NCBI RefSeq assembly: GCF_039535095.1
Contig: NZ_BAAAWN010000001.1
Coordinates: forward strand, 3,968,001 to 4,032,000
Source of the DNA: Arthrobacter ramosus
GTDB lineage: Bacteria; Actinomycetota; Actinomycetes; Actinomycetales; Micrococcaceae
Direction of reading: 5' to 3'
Length of the DNA stretch: 64,000 nt
Part shown: positions 40,234 through 48,679 of the stretch, one piece after another
Layout: every line of letters begins with the position of its first letter
Position numbering within the stretch: position 1 is the first letter of the stretch
Translations under genes and position numbers: made by a program
Notes under the pieces: model-generated
Databases searched by the model: none
Seen by the model: the letters and a program-made list of their open reading frames with translations, nothing else
Told to the model about the DNA's origin: nothing

Positions 40234-40991
40234 CAGCCCACCCCCATCAATGTGTTCGCCGCTTGCTCGGCGAGCATGGCAACGAGCCGCGGCAGTGCCA
40301 GGAACAGGAACCCTGCGAGCCCCAAGGTGATGAAGACCTTGAGCGGGAACCCCAGGGCGAAGGCGTTCAGGGCGGGCGCTACGCGGGTGAGGAGCCCCAA
40401 GCCGATGTCGGCGAGTACCAGCACCACCAGGAGCGGTCCGGCGATTTGCACCGCGGAAAGGAACATCCCGGTGACAGCCGAAATCATCGCGTGTACAGGC
40501 TGTGCCATGTCCAGTCCCCCGGCCAGCGGCAAGGCCGTGAAACTACCGGTCAAGCCGCCGATCACGAGCTGGTAGCCGTCGGAGGCGAAAAGGAGTGCCA
40601 GGGCGGCCATCTGCATCAGCCGGGTGAATTGGGCACCGTTGATCATCATCTGGGGATCGAAGCCCTGGGCCATCTGGAACCCGCTGAAGAGGTCTATCAG
40701 GCTGCCAGCCGATTGGATGGCCGCGAAGACGAGCAGGACGAGGAAGCCAAGGACCAGGCCGGTCACGAGCTCGAGAACGACGGCCGTGATGAAGCCAGCG
40801 GTGTCCTTGGAGGTGTAGCCGACCGAAAGACGTTGGGAAACGGCCAGCCCCAAACCGATGCCGAGCATCGCTTTGATGCGCAGCGGAATTGCCTGGTGCG
40901 AGAAGGGCGGGGCCACCACCAAGAAGGCCGTCATCCGGACGGAGGCCAACAACAGGACCTCAAGCCAGGACTGGTTGAAGGGGAGCTCCAC
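40233..40991 (-). CDS. fliR: Flagellar export protein FliR
   Basis: 252 residues with about six hydrophobic segments. Family-specific stretches are visible: RMTAFLVVAPPFSHQAIPLRIKAMLGIGLGLAVS near the N terminus, and AGPLLVVLVLADIGLGLLTRVAPALNAFALGFPLKVFITLGLAG towards the end (conserved ALNxFxLGFPLK). It forms the export core with FliP and FliQ. It lies between fliQ (1-bp gap) and flhB (1-bp overlap), the standard order fliO-P-Q-R-flhB-flhA. Confidence 0.96.
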   Translation of the reverse strand: MELPFNQSWLEVLLLASVRMTAFLVVAPPFSHQAIPLRIKAMLGIGLGLAVSQRLSVGYTSKDTAGFITAVVLELVTGLVLGFLVLLVFAAIQSAGSLIDLFSGFQMAQGFDPQMMINGAQFTRLMQMAALALLFASDGYQLVIGGLTGSFTALPLAGGLDMAQPVHAMISAVTGMFLSAVQIAGPLLVVLVLADIGLGLLTRVAPALNAFALGFPLKVFITLGLAGFLFLALPRLVAMLAEQAANTLMGVG

Positions 40992-40992
40992 T

Positions 40993-41268
40993 TCACGCTC
41001 CGCCGATCAGCCCGGGTATCCGGGCAAAGAGCTCATTGGTGAAGGAGACAGCCTCGGTGATCATCCAGTGTCCGCACACCACCAAGGCCACGGCCACGGC
41101 GACTGCCTTGGGCACGAAGGAGAGGGTGGCTTCCTGAAGCTGGGTGATGGACTGCAGGAGGGAAATGGCGAGTCCCACCACCAGCGCGGTCACCAAGGCG
41201 GGCGCGGCAAGCTTGGCCGCGAGGATCAGGGCCTGGAGGCAAATGTCCAGGACTGCGTTGGTATCCAT
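40993..41268 (-). CDS. fliQ: Flagellar export protein FliQ
   Basis: 91 residues, the expected size, with two TM helices (ALILAAKLAAPALVTALVVGLAISLLQSITQLQEATLSFVPKAVAVAVALVVCGHWM). The ISLLQSITQLQEATLSFVPK connection is the FliQ signature. It packs four-fold around FliP/FliR in the export gate. The start overlaps the fliP stop by one base, and the stop is one base from the fliR start. Confidence 0.96.
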   Translation of the reverse strand: MDTNAVLDICLQALILAAKLAAPALVTALVVGLAISLLQSITQLQEATLSFVPKAVAVAVALVVCGHWMITEAVSFTNELFARIPGLIGGA

Positions 41269-42086
41269 CAGCCGCTCGAATAACTCTGGATCAGGGCGGT
41301 GATCACGAGTCCCCAGCCGTCCACCAGGATGAACAGCAGGATCTTGAAGGGCAGCGAGATCATCACGGGCGGAAGCATCATCATGCCCATGGACATCAGC
41401 GCCGCCGAGACCACCAGGTCGATCACCAGGAACGGGATGAAAATGACGAAACCGATGATGAACGCTGCCCGGAGCTCGGAGATCATGAACGCCGGGATAA
41501 GGGTCTGCAACGGGACCGATTGCGGGTTGGCCGGGTTATCCAGTTTGGCTGCCCGGGTCATGAGGGCAATGTCTTCTTGCCGGGTGTGGGCCACCATGAA
41601 GTGCTGGAGCGGCGCGGATCCGGCCGAAACGGCTCCGTTGAAGTCCAGCGTGCCATTCAGGTAGGGCTGGATCCCGACGTTGTTGATCTCCGAAATCACG
41701 GGCCACATCACGAACAGGGACAGGAAGAGCGCCAGCCCGGCCAGCACCTGGTTGGGCGGGATGGACGGGAGGGACAAGGCGTTGCGGGTCATGGCGAGCA
41801 CCACGAAGATCTTGGTGAACGAGGTCATCATGAGCAGCAGGGCAGGAGCCACGGAGAGCAGCGTGATCCCGATCAGGGTCACCACTGCGGTGGACGGCTT
41901 TCCGTCCAGCCCATTGATATTGATGCTGACGTTGCCGTTGGACGGTTGGGCCGGTGCGGTGGGAACTGCGGGCGCGGTGGGTGGCGTCGGGCTGACCGGT
42001 GCCGCATGCCCGGTGGACATGCCCAGCCACAGGAACAGTGCCGTCAGCAACAGGACACAGAGCACCGCGGGAAGCATCCTGCTCAC
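41268..42086 (-). CDS. fliP: Flagellar export protein FliP
   Basis: 272 residues from the GTG at 42086 (VSRMLPAVLCVLLLTALFLWLG). The TTG at 42095 and the ATG at 42077 are alternatives. The frame remains open to 42530 but there it is antisense/overlap to fliO. A signal-peptide-like N terminus ends near GHAAPV. A Pro/Thr/Ala linker follows, then the four-helix FliP domain with SFTKIFVVLAMTRNALSLPSIPPNQVLAGLALFLSLFVMWPV. FliP forms the pentameric core of the export gate. It lies between fliO and fliQ. Confidence 0.95.
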   Translation of the reverse strand: MSRMLPAVLCVLLLTALFLWLGMSTGHAAPVSPTPPTAPAVPTAPAQPSNGNVSININGLDGKPSTAVVTLIGITLLSVAPALLLMMTSFTKIFVVLAMTRNALSLPSIPPNQVLAGLALFLSLFVMWPVISEINNVGIQPYLNGTLDFNGAVSAGSAPLQHFMVAHTRQEDIALMTRAAKLDNPANPQSVPLQTLIPAFMISELRAAFIIGFVIFIPFLVIDLVVSAALMSMGMMMLPPVMISLPFKILLFILVDGWGLVITALIQSYSSG

Positions 42087-42139
42087 TGCAAGCAATATCC
42101 TGCCGGTGCGGCGGGCATCGGCAGGCCCAAGGGTCAGGA

Positions 42140-42592
42140 TCAATTCCGGCGTCCCCTGATGGCCGCGGCGGCCTGCCGCCAGGTGGAACCGGCAAGGATG
42201 GAGCCGTGCATTGGCTGTGCTTTGTCCAGCTCGCTGCGGCGGTGGATCTCGCTGCGGCGCGTGAGTCCACTGCCACCGGCGTCGCGGAAGATGTCGGCGA
42301 AGCTCTCGGGTGCGGGAGGGCTCTCCGGAATTTCCACGGGGACGTCGCCGCTGTGCAGGACGTTGATGGCGTGCTCGGTGACACCCAAAAGGAAGCGCCT
42401 GTCGCCGGCGTCGACCACCACCACGGAGGCCTTTTGGCCGACAGTCTGCCGGCTGACCACCGTCAAGGTGGTGTTGGCCCGGCGTCGGCCCTTGGTCTTT
42501 CCTTTGAGAAGGCGGCGCTGCAGGACCCATATGAGCCCCAGTACCGCACCCAGGGCCACGAGCACGCGCAGCCCGAGGATGAGCGAATCCAT
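42140..42592 (-). CDS. fliO: Flagellar assembly protein FliO
   Basis: 150 residues. One N-terminal TM helix (MDSLILGLRVLVALGAVLGLIWVLQRRL) is followed by the cytoplasmic FliO domain (LTVVSRQTVGQKASVVVVDAGDRRFLLGVTEHAINVLHSG). The C-terminal 60 residues are polar and less conserved. FliO assists assembly of the FliP ring. It abuts fliN (stop of fliN at 42593) and precedes fliP. Length and order are normal for an actinobacterial flagellar operon. Confidence 0.92.
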   Translation of the reverse strand: MDSLILGLRVLVALGAVLGLIWVLQRRLLKGKTKGRRRANTTLTVVSRQTVGQKASVVVVDAGDRRFLLGVTEHAINVLHSGDVPVEIPESPPAPESFADIFRDAGGSGLTRRSEIHRRSELDKAQPMHGSILAGSTWRQAAAAIRGRRN

Positions 42593-43324
42593 CTAGTAGA
42601 TTCCCTCGGCGACGTCCAGGATGCGGGTGATGCGCACCGCGTAGTCCTGGTCCACGACGACGACTTCACCGTGCGCAATCAGCCGTCCGTTGAGGAGGAC
42701 ATCCGCGGGTGCACCGGCCGAGCGGTCCAGTTCGATCACTTTGCCCGGTTCCAGGGCGAGGGCGTCGCGCACGGACATACGGGTGCGGCCGATTTCCACG
42801 GTGAGGGCCATTTCGACGTTGCTGATCAGTCCGAGGCGGGCCGAAACCGCACCGGACTGGGCGTTCCGTGCGGCGGCGGTGTCCCGCACGGTCCCGTGCT
42901 CGCGGACCCGGACGGCGAACCAGCCGAACGCCTGCCCGCCGTCGGACAAGGGAGACTGGCGCAGTTCAAAAACAGCGGTTTCGGAGTCGGACAGCAGCCC
43001 GGCGGCGTCTTCTTCGCGCAACTCCCCCAGCACGCCGGCGTCGAACGCGTCGGCTGCGTGTTCCATCGCCGGACGCAAGATGTCGACGGCGGAGACGACG
43101 CCGCTCAAGCCGCCGCCGGCAGCGGCCAGGAAGGAACGGTCCGTGAGGAGGAGTGCGAAGTCCGCGGTCACGGCACCCACGAAAGTGGCCGTGATCGCCA
43201 GGGGTGCATATGGCGCAGCGGCCTGGGGCGGGACGATGCCGGTGACCTGAAGCGTGGCAGGAGTCGGCAACTGCATCGCCAAACGCTCGGCCGCGGACTC
43301 GTGCAGGGTCAGGGTGATGCTCAT
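42593..43324 (-). CDS. fliN: Flagellar motor switch protein FliN (FliY-like)
   Basis: 243 residues. The last ~80 residues are a SpoA (C-ring) domain (LGLISNVEMALTVEIGRTRMSVRDALALEPGKVIELDRSAGAPADVLLNGRLIAHGEVVVVDQDYAVRITRI). The first ~150 (DFALLLTDRSFLAAAGGG...) look like a CheC-type domain as in Bacillus FliY, but without a clear phosphatase motif. It forms the lower C-ring with FliM. Its start overlaps the fliM stop by four bases. Confidence 0.93.
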   Translation of the reverse strand: MSITLTLHESAAERLAMQLPTPATLQVTGIVPPQAAAPYAPLAITATFVGAVTADFALLLTDRSFLAAAGGGLSGVVSAVDILRPAMEHAADAFDAGVLGELREEDAAGLLSDSETAVFELRQSPLSDGGQAFGWFAVRVREHGTVRDTAAARNAQSGAVSARLGLISNVEMALTVEIGRTRMSVRDALALEPGKVIELDRSAGAPADVLLNGRLIAHGEVVVVDQDYAVRITRILDVAEGIY

Positions 43325-44235
43325 CGCTGGTTCTCCTCGATTGTTACGATGACGGCGGCTGCACGGGAGCCGTTGCGGGCCGGTGCTGCGGTGGCCAGGC
43401 GGGTGCCGTTGATGGCGACGTCGAACGGCCGGTTCTCCAGATGCGGCAGCGGAATGACGTCCCCGACGGCGAGGCCCAGGATCTGCACCGGCGTCACCGG
43501 AGTGGGGCTCAACTGGATGGCTACGTCTACCGGCACCTGGGTGACCTGGGCGCGGACCAGCGCCTCGGCGTCGCGACTGTGGACAGTGGGATTCACGTCG
43601 CCGAGCCCGGAAAGGAGGACGTCTGCGGGCATCGCGAGACTGGCTGCGGCAAGGCTTTCGCCCACCTTCACGGTGAATGAAGCCACGATCATGAGCTCCG
43701 CCGGAGCAGCGGCTTGGGCGAACTGGGAGTTGTACTGGATGACGTCCATGCGCACCGGGGTGGTCAGCAGGGCGCCAAGCGAATAGCTCAGGTCCTCCAG
43801 TCCGTCTTCCACCATGCGGCTGATGAGCGCCTGCTCGATCTGGGTGAACTTCCGGTCCGGGACCGCCGTCTCACTGGCGCCACCCAACATGCGGGTGACC
43901 CAGGACAATGCCGCCGTAGCAGGAAACTGCATGACCAGCCGCGACTCGCTGCCCTCAATGCGGCAGAGCACCATCGAGGTGACCGAAGGGAGGGACGCGG
44001 CGTATTCGTCGTAGCTCTGCATGATGAGCTGTTCCAGGGTCGCGGTGGATTTCACGCGGACCTTGGCCGTGAGCTGTGTTCCCCATTGGCGGGCGAACGT
44101 CTCGAAGGCGACTTCCAGGACGCGGCTGTGCTGGCGCGGCAAAGTGGTGGGCCTCCGGAAGTCATAGACGTCCACGGTGCGCTGCCGTCCCGCCGATTGA
44201 TCTTCCTGTTCGCTCACGGTTGCCACTATCGGCAA
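43321..44235 (-). CDS. fliM: Flagellar motor switch protein FliM
   Basis: 304 residues. The middle domain (LEVAFETFARQWGTQLTAKVRVKSTATLEQLIMQSYDEYAASLPSVTSMVLCRIEG) and the C-terminal SpoA domain (IQLSPTPVTPVQILGLAVGDVIPLPHLENRPFDVAINGTRLATAAPARNGSRAAAVI) are intact. The N-terminal CheY-binding EIDALL-type motif is not obvious in the first 40 residues. FliM links FliG to FliN in the rotor; fliG is not in the window. The gene begins the fliM-to-csrA operon, and upstream of it the flagellar order is broken by unrelated genes. Confidence 0.94.
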   Translation of the reverse strand: MPIVATVSEQEDQSAGRQRTVDVYDFRRPTTLPRQHSRVLEVAFETFARQWGTQLTAKVRVKSTATLEQLIMQSYDEYAASLPSVTSMVLCRIEGSESRLVMQFPATAALSWVTRMLGGASETAVPDRKFTQIEQALISRMVEDGLEDLSYSLGALLTTPVRMDVIQYNSQFAQAAAPAELMIVASFTVKVGESLAAASLAMPADVLLSGLGDVNPTVHSRDAEALVRAQVTQVPVDVAIQLSPTPVTPVQILGLAVGDVIPLPHLENRPFDVAINGTRLATAAPARNGSRAAAVIVTIEENQR

Positions 44236-44366
44236 GGAAAGTGTGAGCGTAAGGGACTAATTATCGGAGCCTTTCCGCGTGACTGGATGTCGGATAGGCT
44301 GGGCGTGTTGCCCCGGACCCTGGCAGCGCCCTTGTCGGCGCACGCTTCAGGAGGACATCACAAATC

Positions 44367-44672
44367 ATGCCAGGCGCCCCCAGCACACGCACCTCTCACG
44401 CCAGGCACCCCTCTGCCCCACCAGACTCCGAAATTTGGCGGGATTATCCGTTGGCGGAGATCGAGGAGCTCATCTCGGAGCTGAAAATAAAGGTGGCGCG
44501 CTTTACGTTCTTCCGGTCGATCCAATTCGGCGATGAGGCTTCGGAACCCGGAAACGGGGCTGCGTTTGAATCGATGATTGACGCCCTCGAGGATATTTCG
44601 GCGGCGGCGCTGGGCATCGAATTAGCGTCCAACCAGGAATTTCTCCGGATTCGCTCGGTCACGAGACCATAG
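44367..44672 (+). CDS. Small hypothetical protein
   Basis: 101 residues from the ATG at 44367. AGGAGG lies 12-13 bases upstream, a slightly long but plausible spacing. The first 20 residues are Pro/Ser/Arg-rich. The rest (LAEIEELISELKIKVARFTFFRSIQFGDEASEPGNGAAFESMIDALEDISAAALGIELA) is acidic and helical with no motif that I recognise. It is divergent from fliM and convergent with the first GAF-ANTAR gene. It marks one edge of the insertion in the flagellar operon. Confidence 0.55.
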   Translation: MPGAPSTRTSHARHPSAPPDSEIWRDYPLAEIEELISELKIKVARFTFFRSIQFGDEASEPGNGAAFESMIDALEDISAAALGIELASNQEFLRIRSVTRP

Positions 44673-44693
44673 CCCGGCGGACGGCTTTGGCGC

Positions 44694-45407
44694 CTAGAGA
44701 GTCAGGGTCCGGTCGATGACGCGCGCCGCCGTGTCATGCAGATTCTGGTTGTTGGCGCGTGCAAATGAGCGTAAGCGGCCGAATGCCTCTTCCATGTCCA
44801 CTCCGGCAGTGTAGGCAATGACCCCTTTGGCCTGTTCGATGAGGACCCGGCTGTTCAGGGCGCGCTGCAGCTGTTCGTTGACCACCGCCGATTCGCGGAT
44901 GGTGCGTTCCTGCAGGATGCCGATGGTCGCGACGTCTGCCAGCGCTTGGCCGATGGCAACGTCCTCCGGCGTCAAGGCGCCGGAATGTTCGCCGAAAAGA
45001 CCCATGGCTCCGATGGTTCTGCCTTGGACGCGCATCGGTACTGCGTGGACAGAACGGAATCCCTGTGACAGGGCGGCCTCCCGGAATTCCGGCCATTGGC
45101 CGCTCAAGGAGCGTATGTCCTCCACGACCACCGGCGTTCCTGTCCGGTAGCACTCAACACAAGGACCGGAGCCCGCCTGCAGCTGAAGAATTTCAACAAG
45201 CTGGCTTCGCTCGCTGGTGGAGGCCAGAACCTGCAGCTCGCCGTGCGGATCAGCAAGCAGCAACCCGGCAGCGGCGGCATCGAGCAGATCCACGGATGCC
45301 TCGACAAGCGCATGGAGCAAGTCCAGCACGTCATAGTCGGCAACCAACGTGTTCGTGATCTTTACGAAGGCCGCACTGACGCGCTCGGCACGGCTTATCG
45401 TCACCAT
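44694..45407 (-). CDS. GAF-ANTAR domain regulator
   Basis: 237 residues. The N-terminal GAF sensor domain (about 20-165: VEASVDLLDAAAAGLLLADPHGELQVLASTSERSQLVEILQLQAGSGPCVECYRTG...) includes the CVEC and VHAVPMRV features of this class. The C-terminal ANTAR domain (about 175-235: LQRALNSRVLIEQAKGVIAYTAGVDMEEAFGRLRSFARANN) binds terminator-type RNA hairpins and prevents termination. It pairs with a second ANTAR protein encoded 9 bp upstream. Targets are unknown. Confidence 0.9.
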   Translation of the reverse strand: MVTISRAERVSAAFVKITNTLVADYDVLDLLHALVEASVDLLDAAAAGLLLADPHGELQVLASTSERSQLVEILQLQAGSGPCVECYRTGTPVVVEDIRSLSGQWPEFREAALSQGFRSVHAVPMRVQGRTIGAMGLFGEHSGALTPEDVAIGQALADVATIGILQERTIRESAVVNEQLQRALNSRVLIEQAKGVIAYTAGVDMEEAFGRLRSFARANNQNLHDTAARVIDRTLTL

Positions 45408-45416
45408 GTCGCCATA

Positions 45417-46169
45417 TTACTGCAGACCACGACTGCCATGGGTGTCATTCCCCGGAGCAAAACTCAGGCTTCCCCGTAGCACTGCCTCGGCCGTTTCGCG
45501 CAAGGACAGCGCATGCGCGAACGCGTGGGCACGCATCAATAAAAGTGCGTCCGCGGCGGAACTCCCTGATTGTGCCAGGACCATTCCCGTGGCCTGGTGG
45601 ATTTCCCGCCGGGACATCAACGCGGCTTCCACGGCGGGGTCCGTGTCGGGCGAGTTCACCGACAGAACCCGTCGCAATAAGTGCCACGCCGTCTGGCCGG
45701 CGAGGACCGATGCTGTCGAGTAATCGGCGTAGCTCAGGCTCCCCGGTTTCGTATGGTAGAGCTCTACAACCCCGAGATCCAAAGCGCCCAGGGTCAGCGG
45801 GAACGCAAACAGCGCCGCAGCTTCGGTCTCCAGGACTGCTTTGCTAAAAACCGGCCACGAGTACGGGTGGGAATATCGCACGTCGGGGACCAGAACCGGG
45901 AGCTTGGTATGCAAGGCTTCCCATCTTGGACCTTCCCCCAAATCAAACTGCAGCTCATCTAGCCTGGCCGCCAGCGGATCGCTCGCGCACACGAGGGTCT
46001 CCGACGCGGCCCCGCCGAACATGGACACGGCAGCCCCGCTCACGGGTAGCTGGGTCAGAAACGGTGTACACAGATCAGCGTCACCAAGAGCTCCCCCTGC
46101 AACGCCGGGGTCAACCATGGAAGGTGCCTTGGCGGGGCGCGGAGAACTCCAGGGCGGCGTGTGCAGCAT
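45417..46169 (-). CDS. GAF-ANTAR domain regulator, second copy
   Basis: 250 residues. The first ~190 look like a GAF-type sensor (LPVSGAAVSMFGGAASETLVCASDPLAARLDELQFDLGEGPRWEALHTKLPVLVPDV; FAFPLTLGALDLGVVELY). The last 55 are an ANTAR helix bundle (ALMSRREIHQATGMVLAQSGSSAADALLLMRAHAFAHALSLRETAEAVL). Domain order matches the neighbour, but sequence identity is modest, so it is an old tandem duplicate rather than a fresh one. Antitermination by RNA binding is the family role. Confidence 0.87.
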   Translation of the reverse strand: MLHTPPWSSPRPAKAPSMVDPGVAGGALGDADLCTPFLTQLPVSGAAVSMFGGAASETLVCASDPLAARLDELQFDLGEGPRWEALHTKLPVLVPDVRYSHPYSWPVFSKAVLETEAAALFAFPLTLGALDLGVVELYHTKPGSLSYADYSTASVLAGQTAWHLLRRVLSVNSPDTDPAVEAALMSRREIHQATGMVLAQSGSSAADALLLMRAHAFAHALSLRETAEAVLRGSLSFAPGNDTHGSRGLQ

Positions 46170-46290
46170 CCATGGTGAGCCTCAGATCCCCGAATCTTCC
46201 TTTGCGGCAGAATCCGGCTGCACGCGGAACCAGAACAGCTGGTCTTCACCGCTAAGAATAGACCCAACATGCCCGGGCATGCAGGTCAAG

Positions 46291-46701
46291 CTACGCGGCC
46301 GGAGCCTGCGAAATCCTCACCATGTTGCCCGAAGGATCGCGGAAGGCGCAGTCGCGGGGACCCCACGGCTGGTCGATCGGCTCCTGCATGACCTCCGCGC
46401 CGGAAGCCCTGACCTTCTCGAAGAGCGTGTCGACGTCGTCGGAGCGGAAGACGATCGGCCCCAGGACGCCCTTGGTGAGCAGCTCCTGGAGGGAGTCGCC
46501 GTCGGCCTTGGACCGGCCCGCGTGCGGCTCGGAAAGCACGATTTCAACACCCGGCTGGTCCGCGCTGCCGAGCGTCACCCAACGGAATCCGCCCTGCGCG
46601 ACGTCGTTGAGCACCTCAAGGCCGAGGGCGTCCCGGTAGAAAGTGAGTGCTTCGTCGGGATCGTTGACAGTGATGTGTGAGTACTGCAGTGAAATAGTCA
46701 T
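46291..46701 (-). CDS. VOC (glyoxalase/bleomycin-resistance) family protein
   Basis: 136 residues of two beta-alpha-beta-beta-beta modules (LQYSHITVNDPDEALTFYRDALGLEVLNDVAQGGFRWVTLG; FEKVRASGAEVMQEPIDQPWGPRDCAFRDPSGNMVRI). The metal-site His and Glu positions are occupied in the usual places (SHITVN, RFRDPSGN-type). In actinobacteria this protein is often encoded directly next to a short AraC regulator like the one at 48158; here modA and a broken regulator lie between the two. The substrate is unknown. Confidence 0.88.
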   Translation of the reverse strand: MTISLQYSHITVNDPDEALTFYRDALGLEVLNDVAQGGFRWVTLGSADQPGVEIVLSEPHAGRSKADGDSLQELLTKGVLGPIVFRSDDVDTLFEKVRASGAEVMQEPIDQPWGPRDCAFRDPSGNMVRISQAPAA

Positions 46702-46767
46702 GGCAACGACGTTAGTCGGGAGCGTTGACGAGCGCTTCTCGAATCCTGCTCGCTTCTTTCCAGGGGG

Positions 46768-47580
46768 CTACGGCGTTCCGAAGCCGGCGTCGCCGAGAAC
46801 CTTCTTGCCTTCGCTTCCTGTCACCAGCGCGATGAAAGCCGCGGCCAGGTCCTTGTTCTTGCTGGTGCCGACGGTGCCGATCGGGTATGTGTTGACGGCC
46901 TTGTCGGACTCGGGGAAGGTGATGCCCTTGACCTTGTCCCCGGCGCCCTTGACGTCGGTGACGTAGACGAGTCCGGCGTCGGCCTCCCCGGAGGCGACCT
47001 TGCCCAGGACGTCAGTCACGGAAGACTCTTCGCTGACGGGCTTCAGGGTTGTGCCGGTGGCCTTCTCGATGGTTTGGGCTGCGGAGCCGCAGGGTACTTG
47101 GCTGGCGCAGACAACCACCTTGACCCCCGGCTTGGCCAGGTCCGCGAAGGAACTGATCGACGCCGGGTTGGACGGCGGGACGGCAATGGTCAGGACGTTG
47201 GTGGCGAAGTTCTTGGCCGTTCCGTCCAGCAGCTTGGCGTCGGAGAGCTTGGCCATGTTCTTCGTGTCTGCCGAGGCAAAAACGTCCGCCGGAGCGCCCT
47301 GGGTGATCTGCGTGACGAGGTCTGAAGACCCGGCGAAGCTCAGGGCTACTTTGGTGCCCGGGTTCGCAGACTCGAATTCGCCGGCCAGCTTGGTGAACGT
47401 TGCCTTCAGCGAGGCAGCCGCGTAAACCGTCACCGTACCGGAGAGCTTTGGCGTTGCGCTGGCGCTGGCGGATCCGCTGCTTACCGTGCTGGCGGGACTG
47501 CCTGAACCGCAGCCGGCCAGGCTGGCCGCGAGCGCGCCGGCAACCAGCAGCGCGGCGAAAGGCTTGCGGGTGATCCTCAT
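46768..47580 (-). CDS. modA: Molybdate ABC transporter substrate-binding lipoprotein
   Basis: 270 residues. A signal peptide ends in lipobox SLAGCGSG. The type II binding fold follows: LSGTVTVYAAASLKATFTKLAGEFESANPGTKVALSFAGSSDLVTQITQGAPADVFASAD is the ModA signature that places Ser and Ala residues around molybdate. No modB or modC lies downstream; a VOC gene follows instead, so uptake would need components from elsewhere. Its ATG overlaps the stop (TGA) of the reconstructed upstream regulator gene. Confidence 0.93.
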   Translation of the reverse strand: MRITRKPFAALLVAGALAASLAGCGSGSPASTVSSGSASASATPKLSGTVTVYAAASLKATFTKLAGEFESANPGTKVALSFAGSSDLVTQITQGAPADVFASADTKNMAKLSDAKLLDGTAKNFATNVLTIAVPPSNPASISSFADLAKPGVKVVVCASQVPCGSAAQTIEKATGTTLKPVSEESSVTDVLGKVASGEADAGLVYVTDVKGAGDKVKGITFPESDKAVNTYPIGTVGTSKNKDLAAAFIALVTGSEGKKVLGDAGFGTP

Positions 47581-47986
47581 ATGATGCTCTTTCCTTGGGG
47601 TGTTTCGATGATGACGGTGGTCGCCTTGACCACGGCTGTGGCGACCGAGCCGAGTTCGAGCCCGAGCTCCCGGACCGCCCGCTGCTCATGAGGGAGACGA
47701 CACGGAAGGGACCGCATTGGAGTTCCACCTGTGCCATGACCTTGTCGGCCGTGATGCCGGTGACCAGGCCGACGAAGCGGTTGCGTGCCGAACGGCCCAC
47801 CCGGGTGGGATCCTCGGGCAGTTGGGCCTGGTCCCTCGCGACGTGGGCAAGTTCCAGCCCATCCACGGCCAGCCGCCCGGAATCATCCTTGACGGGGGTC
47901 AGGATGCCGTTCTCGGTCCAGCGCCGGACGGTGTCGTCACTGACGCCCAGGAACCGAGCTGCTTCAGATACTCGAATATTTGGCAT
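47577..47986 (-). pseudogene. MerR/TOBE (molybdate-binding) regulator with frameshift
   Basis: The ATG at 47986 opens MPNIRVSEAARFLGVSDDTVRRWTENGILTPVKDDSGRLAV, a MerR-like helix-turn-helix, followed by a TOBE domain (RNRFVGLVTGITADKVMAQVELQCGPFRVVSLMSS). The frame then goes wrong near 47678-47683. In the next frame the expected end follows at once (AVRELGLELGSVATAVVKATTVIIETPQ) and closes with TGA at 47577-47579, overlapping the modA ATG. One missing base (a Glu codon reduced to two bases) explains this. It is a real mutation or a sequencing error. Confidence 0.8.
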
Positions 47987-48157
47987 GGCTTCAGAATAAT
48001 CCTCAAATGCGGTTGTGACGGCATGTATCTTCCGCAAATCAAATGTGGCCGACATTTCCGGTGGTCCCGGCTAGTAGACGTCCCGGACGCAGCAGAGGTC
48101 CCACCCCATCGGGGGCGGAACCTCTGGCGTATGTTGGCCTGCTACGGCTTCAGCTGG

Positions 48158-48598
48158 TCAGTCGGCGGCGACCGCAAGCGCTTCCCGGCGCTTGTTCGCT
48201 TCGTTCCGGCTGGGCCGCGTGCGGATCTTCGCCACGCACGCAGGCATGGCTGCCACGGCCAGGTGTTCGCGGGCGCGGTACGTGCTGGGCGGCACCCCGA
48301 CTAGTTCAGTGAAACGCGAGCTGAAGGAGCCAAGCGACGTACAACCGACTTCCATGCACGCGTCGGTCACGCTCATTCCGCCGCGCAGGAGCGCCATCGC
48401 CCGCTCGATGCGGCGGGTCATGAGGTAGTTGTAAGGGGTCTCGCCATAAGCGGCCCGGAACTGCCGCGAGAAGTGCGCCGGTGACATGAACGCATGGCTG
48501 GCCATGGTCGGCACGTCGAGCGGCTTGGCGTACTCGCGGTCGATCAGGTCGCGGGCCTTGCGCAAGTACGTGAGCCTGGCGATGTCTTCCGGGGTCAT
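48158..48598 (-). CDS. AraC-family transcriptional regulator (short)
   Basis: 146 residues from the ATG at 48598 (MTPEDIARLTYLRKARDLIDREYAKPLDVPTMASHAFMSP); a start at 48634 is possible. It consists almost only of the two helix-turn-helix motifs of the AraC domain (MASHAFMSPAHFSRQFRAAYGETPYNYLMTRRIERAMALL; VTDACMEVGCTSLGSFSSRFTELVGVPPSTYR) with no sensor domain. It ends in a basic tail. Its usual partner in related genomes is a VOC protein such as the one at 46291. It marks the other edge of the insertion, 82 bp from motB. Confidence 0.9.
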   Translation of the reverse strand: MTPEDIARLTYLRKARDLIDREYAKPLDVPTMASHAFMSPAHFSRQFRAAYGETPYNYLMTRRIERAMALLRGGMSVTDACMEVGCTSLGSFSSRFTELVGVPPSTYRAREHLAVAAMPACVAKIRTRPSRNEANKRREALAVAAD

Positions 48599-48679
48599 GC
48601 CACGAGCGTACCTCGGCGCGCTGGTCATTTCCACGGATCCCGACGCCGTCCGGTCGCCTGCCGCGACAAGCGCGCCGCC

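Noticed and set aside
44367..44672. Assigning the small gene beside fliM as FliL
   Set aside because: It is on the opposite strand and has no N-terminal TM helix, so it is not FliL.
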